From Candidatus Zixiibacteriota bacterium (GTDB taxonomy: Bacteria; Zixibacteria; MSB-5A5; RBG-16-43-9): 30,890 nt of DNA. How positions within the stretch are numbered: the stretch's first letter is position 1; the number at the start of each line of letters is the position of its first letter. The notes below the pieces were generated by a model. The model was given only the letters and a program-made list of their open reading frames with translations, did no database searches and had not been told where the DNA came from. Shown piece after piece: positions 22,970-30,890 of this stretch. The stretch is taken from contig JAOUFL010000003.1 of assembly GCA_029858245.1 (NCBI GenBank), positions 1-30,890 of the forward strand, given 5' to 3'. The translations under genes and the position numbers were made by a program.

Positions 22970-25957
22970 TTATTTTAATAAAACCATCTTTTTTGTAGAG
23001 ATAAAATCACCGGTTTTCAGCTGATAAAAATAAATCCCGGAAGAAACCTCTTTCCCCTTATCATCTCTGCCGTCCCACACAGACTCATATTTCCCGGGTA
23101 AAAGCTCTTTCTCTAACAATGCCCTTACCTTCTGACCTAAGATGTTATATATCGTAAGGGCGGTGGGGATGGGTTCTCCAAACTCCAAACTCCCAACCCT
23201 AAACTGTATTGTAGTGGTGGGATTAAACGGATTGGGGTAGTTCTGAGCCAGAGTATAATTCGAGGGTAAACTAATCAGGTCATCTTCGATTGCTGTGGTC
23301 GATAATCCGAATTCTGATAGTATCCTATGCAATAACGGAATCGACTGTTCTTCCTTGATGTAATATAAGGGAAAGTGTAAATAATAAATCTGATAATCTT
23401 CACCTATATGTCTCATCCCAATTGCCTTGCCCTCGAATTCTGAGGTATCATAAACAGAGTTAAAGGTGTAAATCGCCTCTTCAGGATAGAGTGGAACAAA
23501 ATACCCAATCAGGGGAAGCCTGCCCTGCAAATCACACCCCTCCCTGGGAAAACTTAAATTAACCCTGGCAGTGTCTACTTCCAGATCTGTGAACTCAGGT
23601 AAGACTGTTGAATAGATCCCTATAAATTCCTCCAATCCGCATCTCCAGAAAGGTTCCACAATACTTTTTAAATGCAGGTAATCGTAAACGAAATCGCCTT
23701 CTTTAAACAAATACGGATACCACAAATTAATTAAATTTCTGCCTGCCAGAATCAGTTTACCACCTGCTTTCAGATATCGACTTAAATTAGCCAGTGTGCT
23801 GTCAAATCCGCTCCCTGAAAATCTAATCGGTCCAAATCTGCCTTCGGAATGTATCAAACAGACCGAATAGGGATCTAATTCTTTCAAAGAAACATATTGA
23901 ATATTTGAAAGATCATGTTTGGAGTAAACAAAAGGATAACCTTGCAGAGCTCGATCATAAAAAGCATTAATACTATCATCCTGAACAAGTATTCTGCCAT
24001 CTGGATTGCTCATATCCACCAGCAATATCCCCGGGCTAAGAGACATTATCAGAGTAAAAACGCTGTCTGAAAGATAGCCTTCCAGCCCTTTTCTGTCCAC
24101 CGCATCAACCGCATAATAGTAAACAACCCCATTTTCAAAATTCTGATCGCAGTAAGATGTATCCGTGCCCGTTAAACCTATGTTCTTTAGTAACTCAAAT
24201 TCACCCCCCTCCGCTTTTCTATAAATTTTATACCCCACAACATCTTCTTCCAGATTGGGTCTCCAGTATAAACAGTTTTTGTCTTTTTCCGAGATAACCA
24301 TCAAACCTGATGGTTTTTTGGGCTTACCTGCTAAAAACTCAAGCTCATCTGATCTTTTTCCTGTTTCACCATTCCCCTGTACACAGGAGACAGAATAATA
24401 ATAAGTACTGCCTTCAATTAATCCCTCATTCAGGAAAAAAGTGTCTTGAACAGGCTCGGGATTGATGGGTAAAAGTGGAAATTCACCTGAAACAGAACTC
24501 CTGTAGATATTATATCCTTTCAAATCCAGATGCGTGCTTGGGGGCCAGGATAAAAGTATGGTTGAATCGGAAAAATCATAGGCTGTAACCTGTTTTGGAG
24601 GACCAGGCGGTGGAAGTCTATAGCCTGACTCGTAAGTCATTTGTGCATTTATCTCATTTTTTATTAAATCGTCAAAGTTAAGTTTTGAATAATAAATCTG
24701 TGGGTTTTGTGGATTTATCGGATTATCAACCCTGTGAAGACTGTCACCCATTACTATCCCCACGGCAAAATTAATACTGTCACCTGCGGGAATATCGAAA
24801 GGCCCAAATGAATAGAGAAATCTGATATCATACCCTTCTGCCACATCAGAGCAGTGTGAAGGAGGAGGTAACCAGCCCGAATCACTATGCTCTATACAGG
24901 TCTCAAACTGGTTATAATCGATTTCTCCATTAGACATTAAAAAATACTTGGCCCGGTCACCATTAGGAGTTCCGAGGTTTTTATCGAAGAATCCATAGGT
25001 ATCATACATCATTCTCCACTTATCCATACTTGATACCTGCCAGGGTCCAAAATCCAGATCCGGATTGGAACCATCCGTTACCCACCAGTTATAAGAAACT
25101 TTATACCGGGAAAGAGATGAATCCAGGAGAGTAAACCCGAATACACCTGCCGGACTTTTGTAAGTGATTTTTCCATTATCCAGATCGCCGTTATTATCTG
25201 CTGACCAAGCTACCTCAAGCATTTTTTGTTCTTTTCCCCAGAAAACAGGTTTTCTCAAAAAGCCCGTTACATCATCAAAGTAGCCAGTATAATTGAATCG
25301 ATGATAGATATCAGTATCCATATAAAATCCTATGTAAGCATCAGAAATATACTTATCTCCAAAATTTTTAATTTGGTAATCCAGTATAACAAAATCATCA
25401 TAAGGGGGGGTAATCCAGGAATAACTATGCTGTCTAATCTCAATCTTTAAAGGTTTAGGTGGTCTATTCTCATATGGCTCTGGAGCTAAACCATAATCGA
25501 CAGTATCGGTATATACCGCTATGTATTCCTGATCTGCTAACTGCTTATATCTCTTAATTTCCCCCTCAGGACAGGCATCCGGAACCATATCATAAACTGA
25601 AAACCACCCATCTGCTCCAACTGAAACCAGAGTTTCTCCTTCTACTACTCCCCCCACCCAGATAGCACCCATATAAAGATAATCCAGGTCAGAACCCCCT
25701 GGGAAATGGGCAGAAGGTGCAGGCAAGTTAGTTCCCGTTTCGTATATAAAGCCTCCCTGACTCCCTGTAAGCCCCCAATTGGAAATGGTCAACCAGAGAT
25801 TAGATTCACGGTGAACTAATTGCTGAAGACAGGCATTTGATTGAGAGCTTAGTTTTTTATTAATTTCCGGGTCTGAGTTTGTTTTCCTTATGTCTTTTCC
25901 ATTTACCCGATTGAAGGTTAGGAGAAAAAACATCGAAAACAAAAAAAATCTTTTCAT
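22970..25957 (-). CDS. Large secreted protein with fibronectin type III repeats and sorting domain
   Basis: 995 residues, function unknown. A signal peptide (about 1-20, 'RFFLFSMFFLLTF') is followed by a long N-terminal beta-rich region with 'WLTISNWGLTGSQGGF', 'YMGAIWVGGVV' and 'FVILDYQIKNFGDKYISDAY', a layout seen in many FCB-group surface proteins (recognised from memory). Two fibronectin type III-like domains lie at about 450-540 and 545-640 ('KGYNIYRSS', 'VGYKIYRKA'), then a region rich in loops. A C-terminal FlgD-like/T9SS-type sorting domain (about 900-995) contains 'AQNYPNPFNPTTTI', 'TIYNILGQKVR' and 'SSGIYFYQLKTG'. The C-terminal domain is clearly homologous to that of the metalloprotease ending at 10171. 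Confidence 0.85.
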   Translation of the reverse strand: MKRFFLFSMFFLLTFNRVNGKDIRKTNSDPEINKKLSSQSNACLQQLVHRESNLWLTISNWGLTGSQGGFIYETGTNLPAPSAHFPGGSDLDYLYMGAIWVGGVVEGETLVSVGADGWFSVYDMVPDACPEGEIKRYKQLADQEYIAVYTDTVDYGLAPEPYENRPPKPLKIEIRQHSYSWITPPYDDFVILDYQIKNFGDKYISDAYIGFYMDTDIYHRFNYTGYFDDVTGFLRKPVFWGKEQKMLEVAWSADNNGDLDNGKITYKSPAGVFGFTLLDSSLSRYKVSYNWWVTDGSNPDLDFGPWQVSSMDKWRMMYDTYGFFDKNLGTPNGDRAKYFLMSNGEIDYNQFETCIEHSDSGWLPPPSHCSDVAEGYDIRFLYSFGPFDIPAGDSINFAVGIVMGDSLHRVDNPINPQNPQIYYSKLNFDDLIKNEINAQMTYESGYRLPPPGPPKQVTAYDFSDSTILLSWPPSTHLDLKGYNIYRSSVSGEFPLLPINPEPVQDTFFLNEGLIEGSTYYYSVSCVQGNGETGKRSDELEFLAGKPKKPSGLMVISEKDKNCLYWRPNLEEDVVGYKIYRKAEGGEFELLKNIGLTGTDTSYCDQNFENGVVYYYAVDAVDRKGLEGYLSDSVFTLIMSLSPGILLVDMSNPDGRILVQDDSINAFYDRALQGYPFVYSKHDLSNIQYVSLKELDPYSVCLIHSEGRFGPIRFSGSGFDSTLANLSRYLKAGGKLILAGRNLINLWYPYLFKEGDFVYDYLHLKSIVEPFWRCGLEEFIGIYSTVLPEFTDLEVDTARVNLSFPREGCDLQGRLPLIGYFVPLYPEEAIYTFNSVYDTSEFEGKAIGMRHIGEDYQIYYLHFPLYYIKEEQSIPLLHRILSEFGLSTTAIEDDLISLPSNYTLAQNYPNPFNPTTTIQFRVGSLEFGEPIPTALTIYNILGQKVRALLEKELLPGKYESVWDGRDDKGKEVSSGIYFYQLKTGDFISTKKMVLLK

Positions 25958-26278
25958 AATTTTGAAATTAGCTTTTTAAACAAATAATTTACATTTTGTA
26001 TAATATAATATAAAAAAGTGTGCCATAAAAAATTAATATTCCAATTAAGCAATAAGCGTTAATCCATTGATAATAATAATGATACAAATACAATTTAAAT
26101 TACAACTTCAAGCAATACGCAAATATTGCTCTTTTAATCACATATAAAATTTCTAAGATTAATTCTCTCTGTTAGTTACATTACTTGCGGAATTTCATAA
26201 AAGGTGATAGAAACCTGCGTGGAAAACAGTGAAATATTTACTTCCTTGCCTATAAAATTGGAAATTCTCTTTTAGCTG
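25958..26278. other. AT-rich intergenic region, no gene
   Basis: 321 bp between the large secreted protein and the prenyltransferase gene. It has no coding frame. It contains a perfect 7-bp hairpin, AGCAATA (26111-26117) with TATTGCT (26124-26130), followed by CTTTT on the plus strand, and an AT-rich TATAATATAATATAA run near 26001-26015 that may include a promoter for the secreted-protein gene. I see nothing else. Confidence 0.55.
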
Positions 26279-27112
26279 TTATCCAAATTTACCTGCAAAA
26301 ATAGCTAAAATCCCCAGGAGCATATCGAATTTTAAAATCCGGCTTAAGGCACTCAAATTGGGTTTTGTTGGATCGTTCCACAGAGAAAGAACAGCATAGA
26401 ATAGAATAAAATCCATAATCAACACCAGAACAAAATAGTATATGGAGAAAATCTTTAGCTTGTAAGGGAAAACAGACAGGATGATTAATGTAATAAATAT
26501 AACGGAGATTAAAAATTGAGAAGTCCTAATTCCAAAGGCAATAGCAAAAGTTTCTAATTTAAGAACCTTATCCCCTATCACGTCCTCCATATCTTTGAGC
26601 AGTTCCCTGCCCATATGAAAAAGAAAAGCCAGCATAGCCGGGATAAGCGATATCTCCGGATTGTACGATAAAATTCCACCATATATAAAAGCCAGAGCAC
26701 AGATCAGGCTAATCGTGATATTACCTATAAGAAGTTCACGTTTGAACTTAGTGCTGTAAATATACAGGAATATTGTGGCAAATATCGCTATGGCAACTGA
26801 TACCGGAGTAAGGAAGAAACTCAGGATAATACCGATGATAGAAAGAGATAATGCAAAATAAAACGCTTGCCTTGGGAGGATATCACCCTGGGGTAAAATC
26901 CTTTTCGGGCGGTTGATTCTGTCAATCTCGATATCGAAATAATCATTCAGGGCGTACCCTCCCGCAGAGATAAAAGAAGCGGAGAATGCCGCAATCAAGA
27001 GTCTCGGCCAGGATATAACCTCACCTGACAAACCCCCCAGAATCACCGAAACAAAAGTTATAAAGTTGTTCTGAAAGCGGGTTAATTTAAGATAGTTTAT
27101 GATTTTCGACAC
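26279..27112 (-). CDS. UbiA-family prenyltransferase (possible DGGGP synthase-like)
   Basis: A 277-residue polytopic membrane prenyltransferase with about eight or nine hydrophobic helices. The first Asp-rich motif reads 'NDYFDIEIDRINRPKR' (about 56-71) and the second 'KDMEDVIGDKVLKLETFA' (about 170-190). The close 'ALNDYFDxEIDRINRP' form and the lack of quinone-type features resemble archaeal digeranylgeranylglyceryl phosphate synthases, and homologues occur in FCB bacteria (established family knowledge; the substrate here is inference). Chlorophyll-, heme- or menaquinone-type prenyl transfer cannot be excluded. The start is GTG with GAGGG 5 nt upstream. It is downstream of the BamA-like gene in the same direction, 24 bp apart. 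Confidence 0.85.
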   Translation of the reverse strand: MSKIINYLKLTRFQNNFITFVSVILGGLSGEVISWPRLLIAAFSASFISAGGYALNDYFDIEIDRINRPKRILPQGDILPRQAFYFALSLSIIGIILSFFLTPVSVAIAIFATIFLYIYSTKFKRELLIGNITISLICALAFIYGGILSYNPEISLIPAMLAFLFHMGRELLKDMEDVIGDKVLKLETFAIAFGIRTSQFLISVIFITLIILSVFPYKLKIFSIYYFVLVLIMDFILFYAVLSLWNDPTKPNLSALSRILKFDMLLGILAIFAGKFG

Positions 27113-27136
27113 TTGAGCCCTCGAGCCAAATCTGTT

Positions 27137-28678
27137 TTAAAAACGGTTAGATATCCCGAAATGAATCTTTCCACTGGAGAAGTTATCCTCCTCTCCCAGT
27201 GCATAATCTACTTCATACCTCCCTAATCTCGTATCTACTTTCAATCCTAAGCCTAATCCTGATTTTCTGCCTGTTACCTTTCGAACTGTTTGGGTTAATG
27301 GATTTTCTGCCTCTTTACCATAATACCCGAAATCCCAGAAAATAAATGCTCTCGATCCCGAACTTAAAAGAAATCTGTATTCTATATTTGTCCATAAGAT
27401 CCTATCTCCGGAAAACTCCTCCTCCCGGTAACCTCTTAGTGAATTAAGCCCACCCAGATAGAACAGGTCCGTAACATAGATTTTCTTCTCTGAGCTCAAG
27501 ATACTCCACCAATGAGCAGATAGAGCCAGTACTTGATTATTATGTATCGGTATAAAATTGTCTAAATCCAACTGAAATCTGGTCTCGTAAGTTATTGCTC
27601 TTCCTGTCTCTGTCTCAGGGGAAAGGAGGTTTATTTTCCTTCCATAAATTATGCTGCTCTGATAGAACAAACCCTTCTGGGGGTTGGCAGGATAATCCAG
27701 TAAATCCAGGCTTAATTTTATACCCATTTTATATTTCCTGCTTGAAGGTAAAATGCTTTTTAGCCTTTCATTCACCATCACCCTCTCCCACCCGCTGGTG
27801 AATCCAAAGGAGAACTTCTCCAGAGGAGAATAGCCAAAATAAGTGTTCAACTCCAGTTTGGAATAACTCGAATCATAATCTATCTGCCTTAAATACAGGT
27901 CCCAGCCCAGTGGAAGATTAAAAAGATACGGTTCCCTGAAAGTGAATACCAGGTCAAAGGAATACGGGTCTTTCTTGCTCCAGGCTATTTCGGTTTTTCT
28001 GCCGGTTCCGAAGATGTTGTCAAAAATAAAATTCAGCTTTCCGCTAAAATAACCGTTCTTATTATGTGCTGAAGGTACATATCCCAGCACACCCAGAAAA
28101 CTATTTTGTTTATTTTCCTCCACCTCTATTCTAAGTGCAGCCCAGGCTGGATCAGCTTCGGGAACAAGCTCTGCTTTTTGAACATTCTTGATAAAGGAGC
28201 TTCTCCTTAATCGGGATATGCCGGATTCCAACCGCTTTTGAGAGAAAAACTCCGTACTATCTATATCTATTATCCTGTTCAGCACTTTAACCTTAGTATC
28301 ATTGTTTCCGACAAATTCTGTTTTTCTTATTTTTACCCTGGGACCCTCGATTATCTTCAAGTTGAAAGAAAACCATTTTGATAAATCGTCCGGGCTAATA
28401 CTGTAATTAAAATCACCAAAATCTATCTGGCAATAAGGAAATCCATTATCCTCATATAAGCTTAAAATCTCCTCGGTGCTTCTCTCTAACAGTTTATTTG
28501 AATAAATACTACCTGGCTTGAGTTTCATGCAGTAGTAGAGTTCATTTAGTTTAAAATATCGATTACCCTGGATTTTGATTTCCTTGATCCTGTTATTAAA
28601 CTCAGAAGAAAAAGTCGTACTGGCCAGTGAGATAATGAATAAAATCACTGATACTGTTAAAACCGCAGCTTTTTTCAT
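27137..28678 (-). CDS. BamA/TamA-like outer-membrane protein (POTRA plus Omp85 barrel)
   Basis: About 513 residues, Omp85 superfamily. The signal peptide starts at Met 28678 ('KKAAVLTVSVILFIISLAS'); the frame continues to 28756, but this start lies one base after the stop of the upstream gene and begins directly at the signal peptide. POTRA-like domains follow (about 30-105 and 105-185; 'IKEIKIQGNRYF', 'VKIRKTEFVGN'), then the barrel (about 185-513) with the Omp85 loop-6 motif 'LRGYREEEF' and a C-terminal Phe ('FGISNRF'), the outer-membrane insertion signature. With only about two POTRAs it is shorter than BamA and closer to TamA or other accessory Omp85 proteins. The substrate is unknown. 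Confidence 0.87.
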   Translation of the reverse strand: MKKAAVLTVSVILFIISLASTTFSSEFNNRIKEIKIQGNRYFKLNELYYCMKLKPGSIYSNKLLERSTEEILSLYEDNGFPYCQIDFGDFNYSISPDDLSKWFSFNLKIIEGPRVKIRKTEFVGNNDTKVKVLNRIIDIDSTEFFSQKRLESGISRLRRSSFIKNVQKAELVPEADPAWAALRIEVEENKQNSFLGVLGYVPSAHNKNGYFSGKLNFIFDNIFGTGRKTEIAWSKKDPYSFDLVFTFREPYLFNLPLGWDLYLRQIDYDSSYSKLELNTYFGYSPLEKFSFGFTSGWERVMVNERLKSILPSSRKYKMGIKLSLDLLDYPANPQKGLFYQSSIIYGRKINLLSPETETGRAITYETRFQLDLDNFIPIHNNQVLALSAHWWSILSSEKKIYVTDLFYLGGLNSLRGYREEEFSGDRILWTNIEYRFLLSSGSRAFIFWDFGYYGKEAENPLTQTVRKVTGRKSGLGLGLKVDTRLGRYEVDYALGEEDNFSSGKIHFGISNRF

Positions 28679-28679
28679 C

Positions 28680-30890
28680 TTAAAAACTAGCTCTGACTTC
28701 AATTTTTCCATTATGCCTTGTCCCTCTAACTGGCTCTTTCGAGCCTGTATAATCAAAAATAGCTGAGATGGTCTGATTCAGCCCAAAATCGAAACCGAAT
28801 CTCCAGCCGAAATTATCCCCGGCTTTTTTCCCTTCTGCCATCTCCCAGGGTAATATCGAATTCTGCGGGCTGGAGGTTACCCTGCACCAGCTAAACACTG
28901 AACGAATCTTACCCTTATTAAGCAGGGAATAAGAAAGTCTGGGTGAGAGTTCAAAAATATTTGCTGTTATTTCAGATTTTTCGTTCTTCTCTTTCCTTGC
29001 CCTGCCGGATAAAGTCATCTCCAGAGAATTGCCCTCTCTTCTGGTGAAATCAACCCTTATGCTTTTTCCTTTCAGTATTAGCAAATTGGAATCGATTTTA
29101 AACCTTTCTCTTTCATCATTCAAAAGCTCAGATTCGATTGAATTATTATGAGAGAACCGGTAGCGCAGAAGAATCGATTGACCCTTCTTGAAATCCTTAT
29201 CTTTCCCGGTAAGTAAAAGAAGATTTTCCCTTTCCTCCTCAACCCATCTTAATCTCAGGTTTAAAGGAGCAGAAGGGAAAAGATAAAAATCGTGCCTGGA
29301 GGAAAAATCACGGAACTGCTCGTCTCCGCCAAACCCTTTATTTAAGGGATTAAAAATAAAGCTGGTCCAATCCACTTCTTTGACTACAAGGTTAGATGTT
29401 TTGACGATTGATTCGGAATAAAATTCCTTGAGAAATATAATATGCGGAAAAAGCTTTCCCGGTTTAAAAACTGTTCTGAAACTCCTGTCTAATTTTTTAC
29501 CGGGAATATAATCGTCTAAAATCTCCTGCTGCAATATAAAGCTGCCTTCCGAATCAGGGATATATTCGCCATTCTCATACCGATAATCCCCTCTTCCCTC
29601 CCCCACCTCGAGGTAGTTGTCAATTCTTTTCTCCGCTCCCGAGAGGTTTGCTGAATAATACAGATTCAGAACTAATGCCTGATTTCTGGATTGATAATCC
29701 AGTTTGAAATTCCCTATATCACCCTTTGAATTCTCTCCTGTTTTAAAACTTTTTTGCCGGTGTATATGCTCTATTCTGGAGGAAAGTACTTCCTTATAAT
29801 TCCTCAGGGACAGACCATTCTGCCAGGTATAGGAAAAAGACTCCTTTTTCCATACAACATCTTTTTGCTTTTCCTCCCGAAAAATAAACAGGCTGGACAG
29901 ATCCCAGAGGGTGTTCGATTTCAGGTTGATCTTGCCTTTGAACTCGTCGAACCTGCTACCTGTTTTAGCGGAATCCTCAGGGGTAAATTTCTGCTCTTCC
30001 CTTTCCCATCCGATTTCAGTATTCAGCTTTCTCCACCTGTGAGTAAGATGAAATATATCTCTTTGCCAGTTCCCTCTGAGGTTTGCTGATTCCTCTCTGG
30101 TTGTACTATTTACATCCTCGGAGGAGACTTTGGCTTTTAGGCTTTTAAATGGCGAATAAATAATCTCGAACCTGTTTCGGCTGGACTCAAAATATGCTCC
30201 TTTTTTCATCATTCCCAGATCTGTATTCAAAACAAGATTTTCCCGCGGGGCAACAAGTCCCTTGAATCTGAAAACATCTTCCGGGCTTTTAGTAGAATCG
30301 TTAAGCATACCCCAGACCCTTTCCCTTTCCACTTCGTCCAATCTCCCGAAAGGTGAAAAATTTTGACCTGTACTTCTGTATAAACCCTCAAGTTTTATTT
30401 CCGAGAGCGTATAATCCATTATGGATGGGCTTTGCTTTTCATATCCCGCTTTAAGAAAGAACGCTTTTCCCGAATTATCCCCTTCATCCAGCCCGGAGAA
30501 TAAATTATTGTCTTTTCTGCTTAATCCCCAGCCTATCTCGGATGAAAAACCGTCGAAAGGAATCAGGTTTAAACACAAATCTAAAATTGAATGACCTGAG
30601 GGTAAGGGCAAGTCTATTCGAGGCAGGTAATCTCCATTCCCGGGATAAACATAACTGTAAATCCCTCCTCCTTTATAGGCATAACTTCCCCTGGAATCGC
30701 CTGACCAGCTGAAGCTCACCAGATAATCTCCGCTGTCCCTGCCTGTATATTGATAATATGGGTTTCCCAGGGTATCAATCAGTATGACATAATCTCCCTT
30801 AGCCGTGCCGACATACTGCCCGCCATCTTTAAAAGCTTTATCCCTGTCCTCACCTGAGCTTTTCAGAATAGCTTTATCTTCAGTGGATAA
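28680..30890 (-). CDS. Large probable outer-membrane protein, 5' end outside the window
   Basis: The frame stays open to the right edge (736 residues visible). The GTG at 30719 is not the start: the reading continues upstream without a stop ('GDYVILIDTLGNPYYQYTG'). I do not recognise the family. Early repeats of a 'G(D/N)Y' pattern ('YTGRDSGDY', 'YVYPGNGDY') are followed by a long series of amphipathic beta strands with Arg/Glu/Lys and aromatic residues alternating ('FEIIYSPFKSLKAKV', 'KINLKSNTLWDLSSLFIF'). The C-terminal residue is Phe ('VRASF'), as expected for a barrel. It is followed by the BamA/TamA-like gene with a 1-bp gap, which suggests one operon and a possible assembly relationship (inference). 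Confidence 0.75.
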   Translation of the reverse strand, partial: LSTEDKAILKSSGEDRDKAFKDGGQYVGTAKGDYVILIDTLGNPYYQYTGRDSGDYLVSFSWSGDSRGSYAYKGGGIYSYVYPGNGDYLPRIDLPLPSGHSILDLCLNLIPFDGFSSEIGWGLSRKDNNLFSGLDEGDNSGKAFFLKAGYEKQSPSIMDYTLSEIKLEGLYRSTGQNFSPFGRLDEVERERVWGMLNDSTKSPEDVFRFKGLVAPRENLVLNTDLGMMKKGAYFESSRNRFEIIYSPFKSLKAKVSSEDVNSTTREESANLRGNWQRDIFHLTHRWRKLNTEIGWEREEQKFTPEDSAKTGSRFDEFKGKINLKSNTLWDLSSLFIFREEKQKDVVWKKESFSYTWQNGLSLRNYKEVLSSRIEHIHRQKSFKTGENSKGDIGNFKLDYQSRNQALVLNLYYSANLSGAEKRIDNYLEVGEGRGDYRYENGEYIPDSEGSFILQQEILDDYIPGKKLDRSFRTVFKPGKLFPHIIFLKEFYSESIVKTSNLVVKEVDWTSFIFNPLNKGFGGDEQFRDFSSRHDFYLFPSAPLNLRLRWVEEERENLLLLTGKDKDFKKGQSILLRYRFSHNNSIESELLNDERERFKIDSNLLILKGKSIRVDFTRREGNSLEMTLSGRARKEKNEKSEITANIFELSPRLSYSLLNKGKIRSVFSWCRVTSSPQNSILPWEMAEGKKAGDNFGWRFGFDFGLNQTISAIFDYTGSKEPVRGTRHNGKIEVRASF

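Noticed and set aside
26018..26025. Sigma-54 promoter from a minus-strand TGGCACAC
   Set aside because: The matching -12 GC element at the proper distance is missing; the downstream sequence is a T/A run.
28679..28756. Extended start of the BamA/TamA-like gene at 28756
   Set aside because: It would overlap the upstream gene by about 77 bp and put 26 residues before the signal peptide; Met 28678 follows the upstream stop by one base.
30719..30719. GTG 30719 as the true start of the right-edge gene
   Set aside because: The frame stays open with protein-like sequence to the window edge and there is no signal peptide at this point.

Overview
The window looks like a chromosomal piece of an uncultured Gram-negative bacterium, most likely from the FCB superphylum (a Zixibacteria-, KSB1- or Cloacimonadota-like lineage). 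The reasons are two secreted proteins ending in the 'NYPNPFN ... YNILGQ ... SGIYxYQL' C-terminal sorting domain typical of these groups, outer-membrane barrel proteins, bacillithiol synthesis genes, and a PurN of Bacteroidota flavour. This placement is inference. Gene density is high, GC is roughly 40% by eye, and most genes lie on the minus strand.

Layout. 1-800: end of a purine cluster (purC, cut by the window edge, and purN). 815-1540: a REP-associated tyrosine transposase (RAYT) with palindromic REP-like elements on both sides. 1590-5836: flavodiiron protein and two different tandem type I glutamine synthetases. 6146-8215 (plus strand): NfeD-type membrane serine protease and its stomatin/slipin partner. 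8309-12873 (plus strand): secreted HExxH metalloprotease, DUF2207 membrane protein, and a short QueG-like iron-sulfur protein. 13059-17767 (minus): a full selenocysteine cassette in the order selC (tRNA-Sec), selD, selA, selB. 17896-22459 (minus): bacillithiol operon nth-cupin-bshC-bshA-bshB1 behind a perfect consensus sigma-70 promoter. 22660-25957: tatA and a large secreted FN3/sorting-domain protein. 26279-30890: UbiA-type prenyltransferase, a BamA/TamA-like protein and a large probable outer-membrane protein running off the right edge.

The main result is that selD is itself a selenoprotein gene. Its true start is ATG 17428, 99 bases upstream of the first uninterrupted reading frame. Codon 18 is UGA at the catalytic Cys/Sec position, and a bacterial SECIS hairpin follows 33 nt later. 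The cassette therefore needs its own product to make that product. The tRNA-Sec appears to have a 12-bp acceptor/T helix instead of the usual 13.

A second theme is dispersed small repeats. Five REP-like palindromes share one loop sequence but have different, compensated stems. A 93-bp MITE-like element lies between convergent genes. Four short tandem arrays of period 7-8 lie at the 3' ends of minus-strand genes, and in three cases the array encodes the last residues of the protein.
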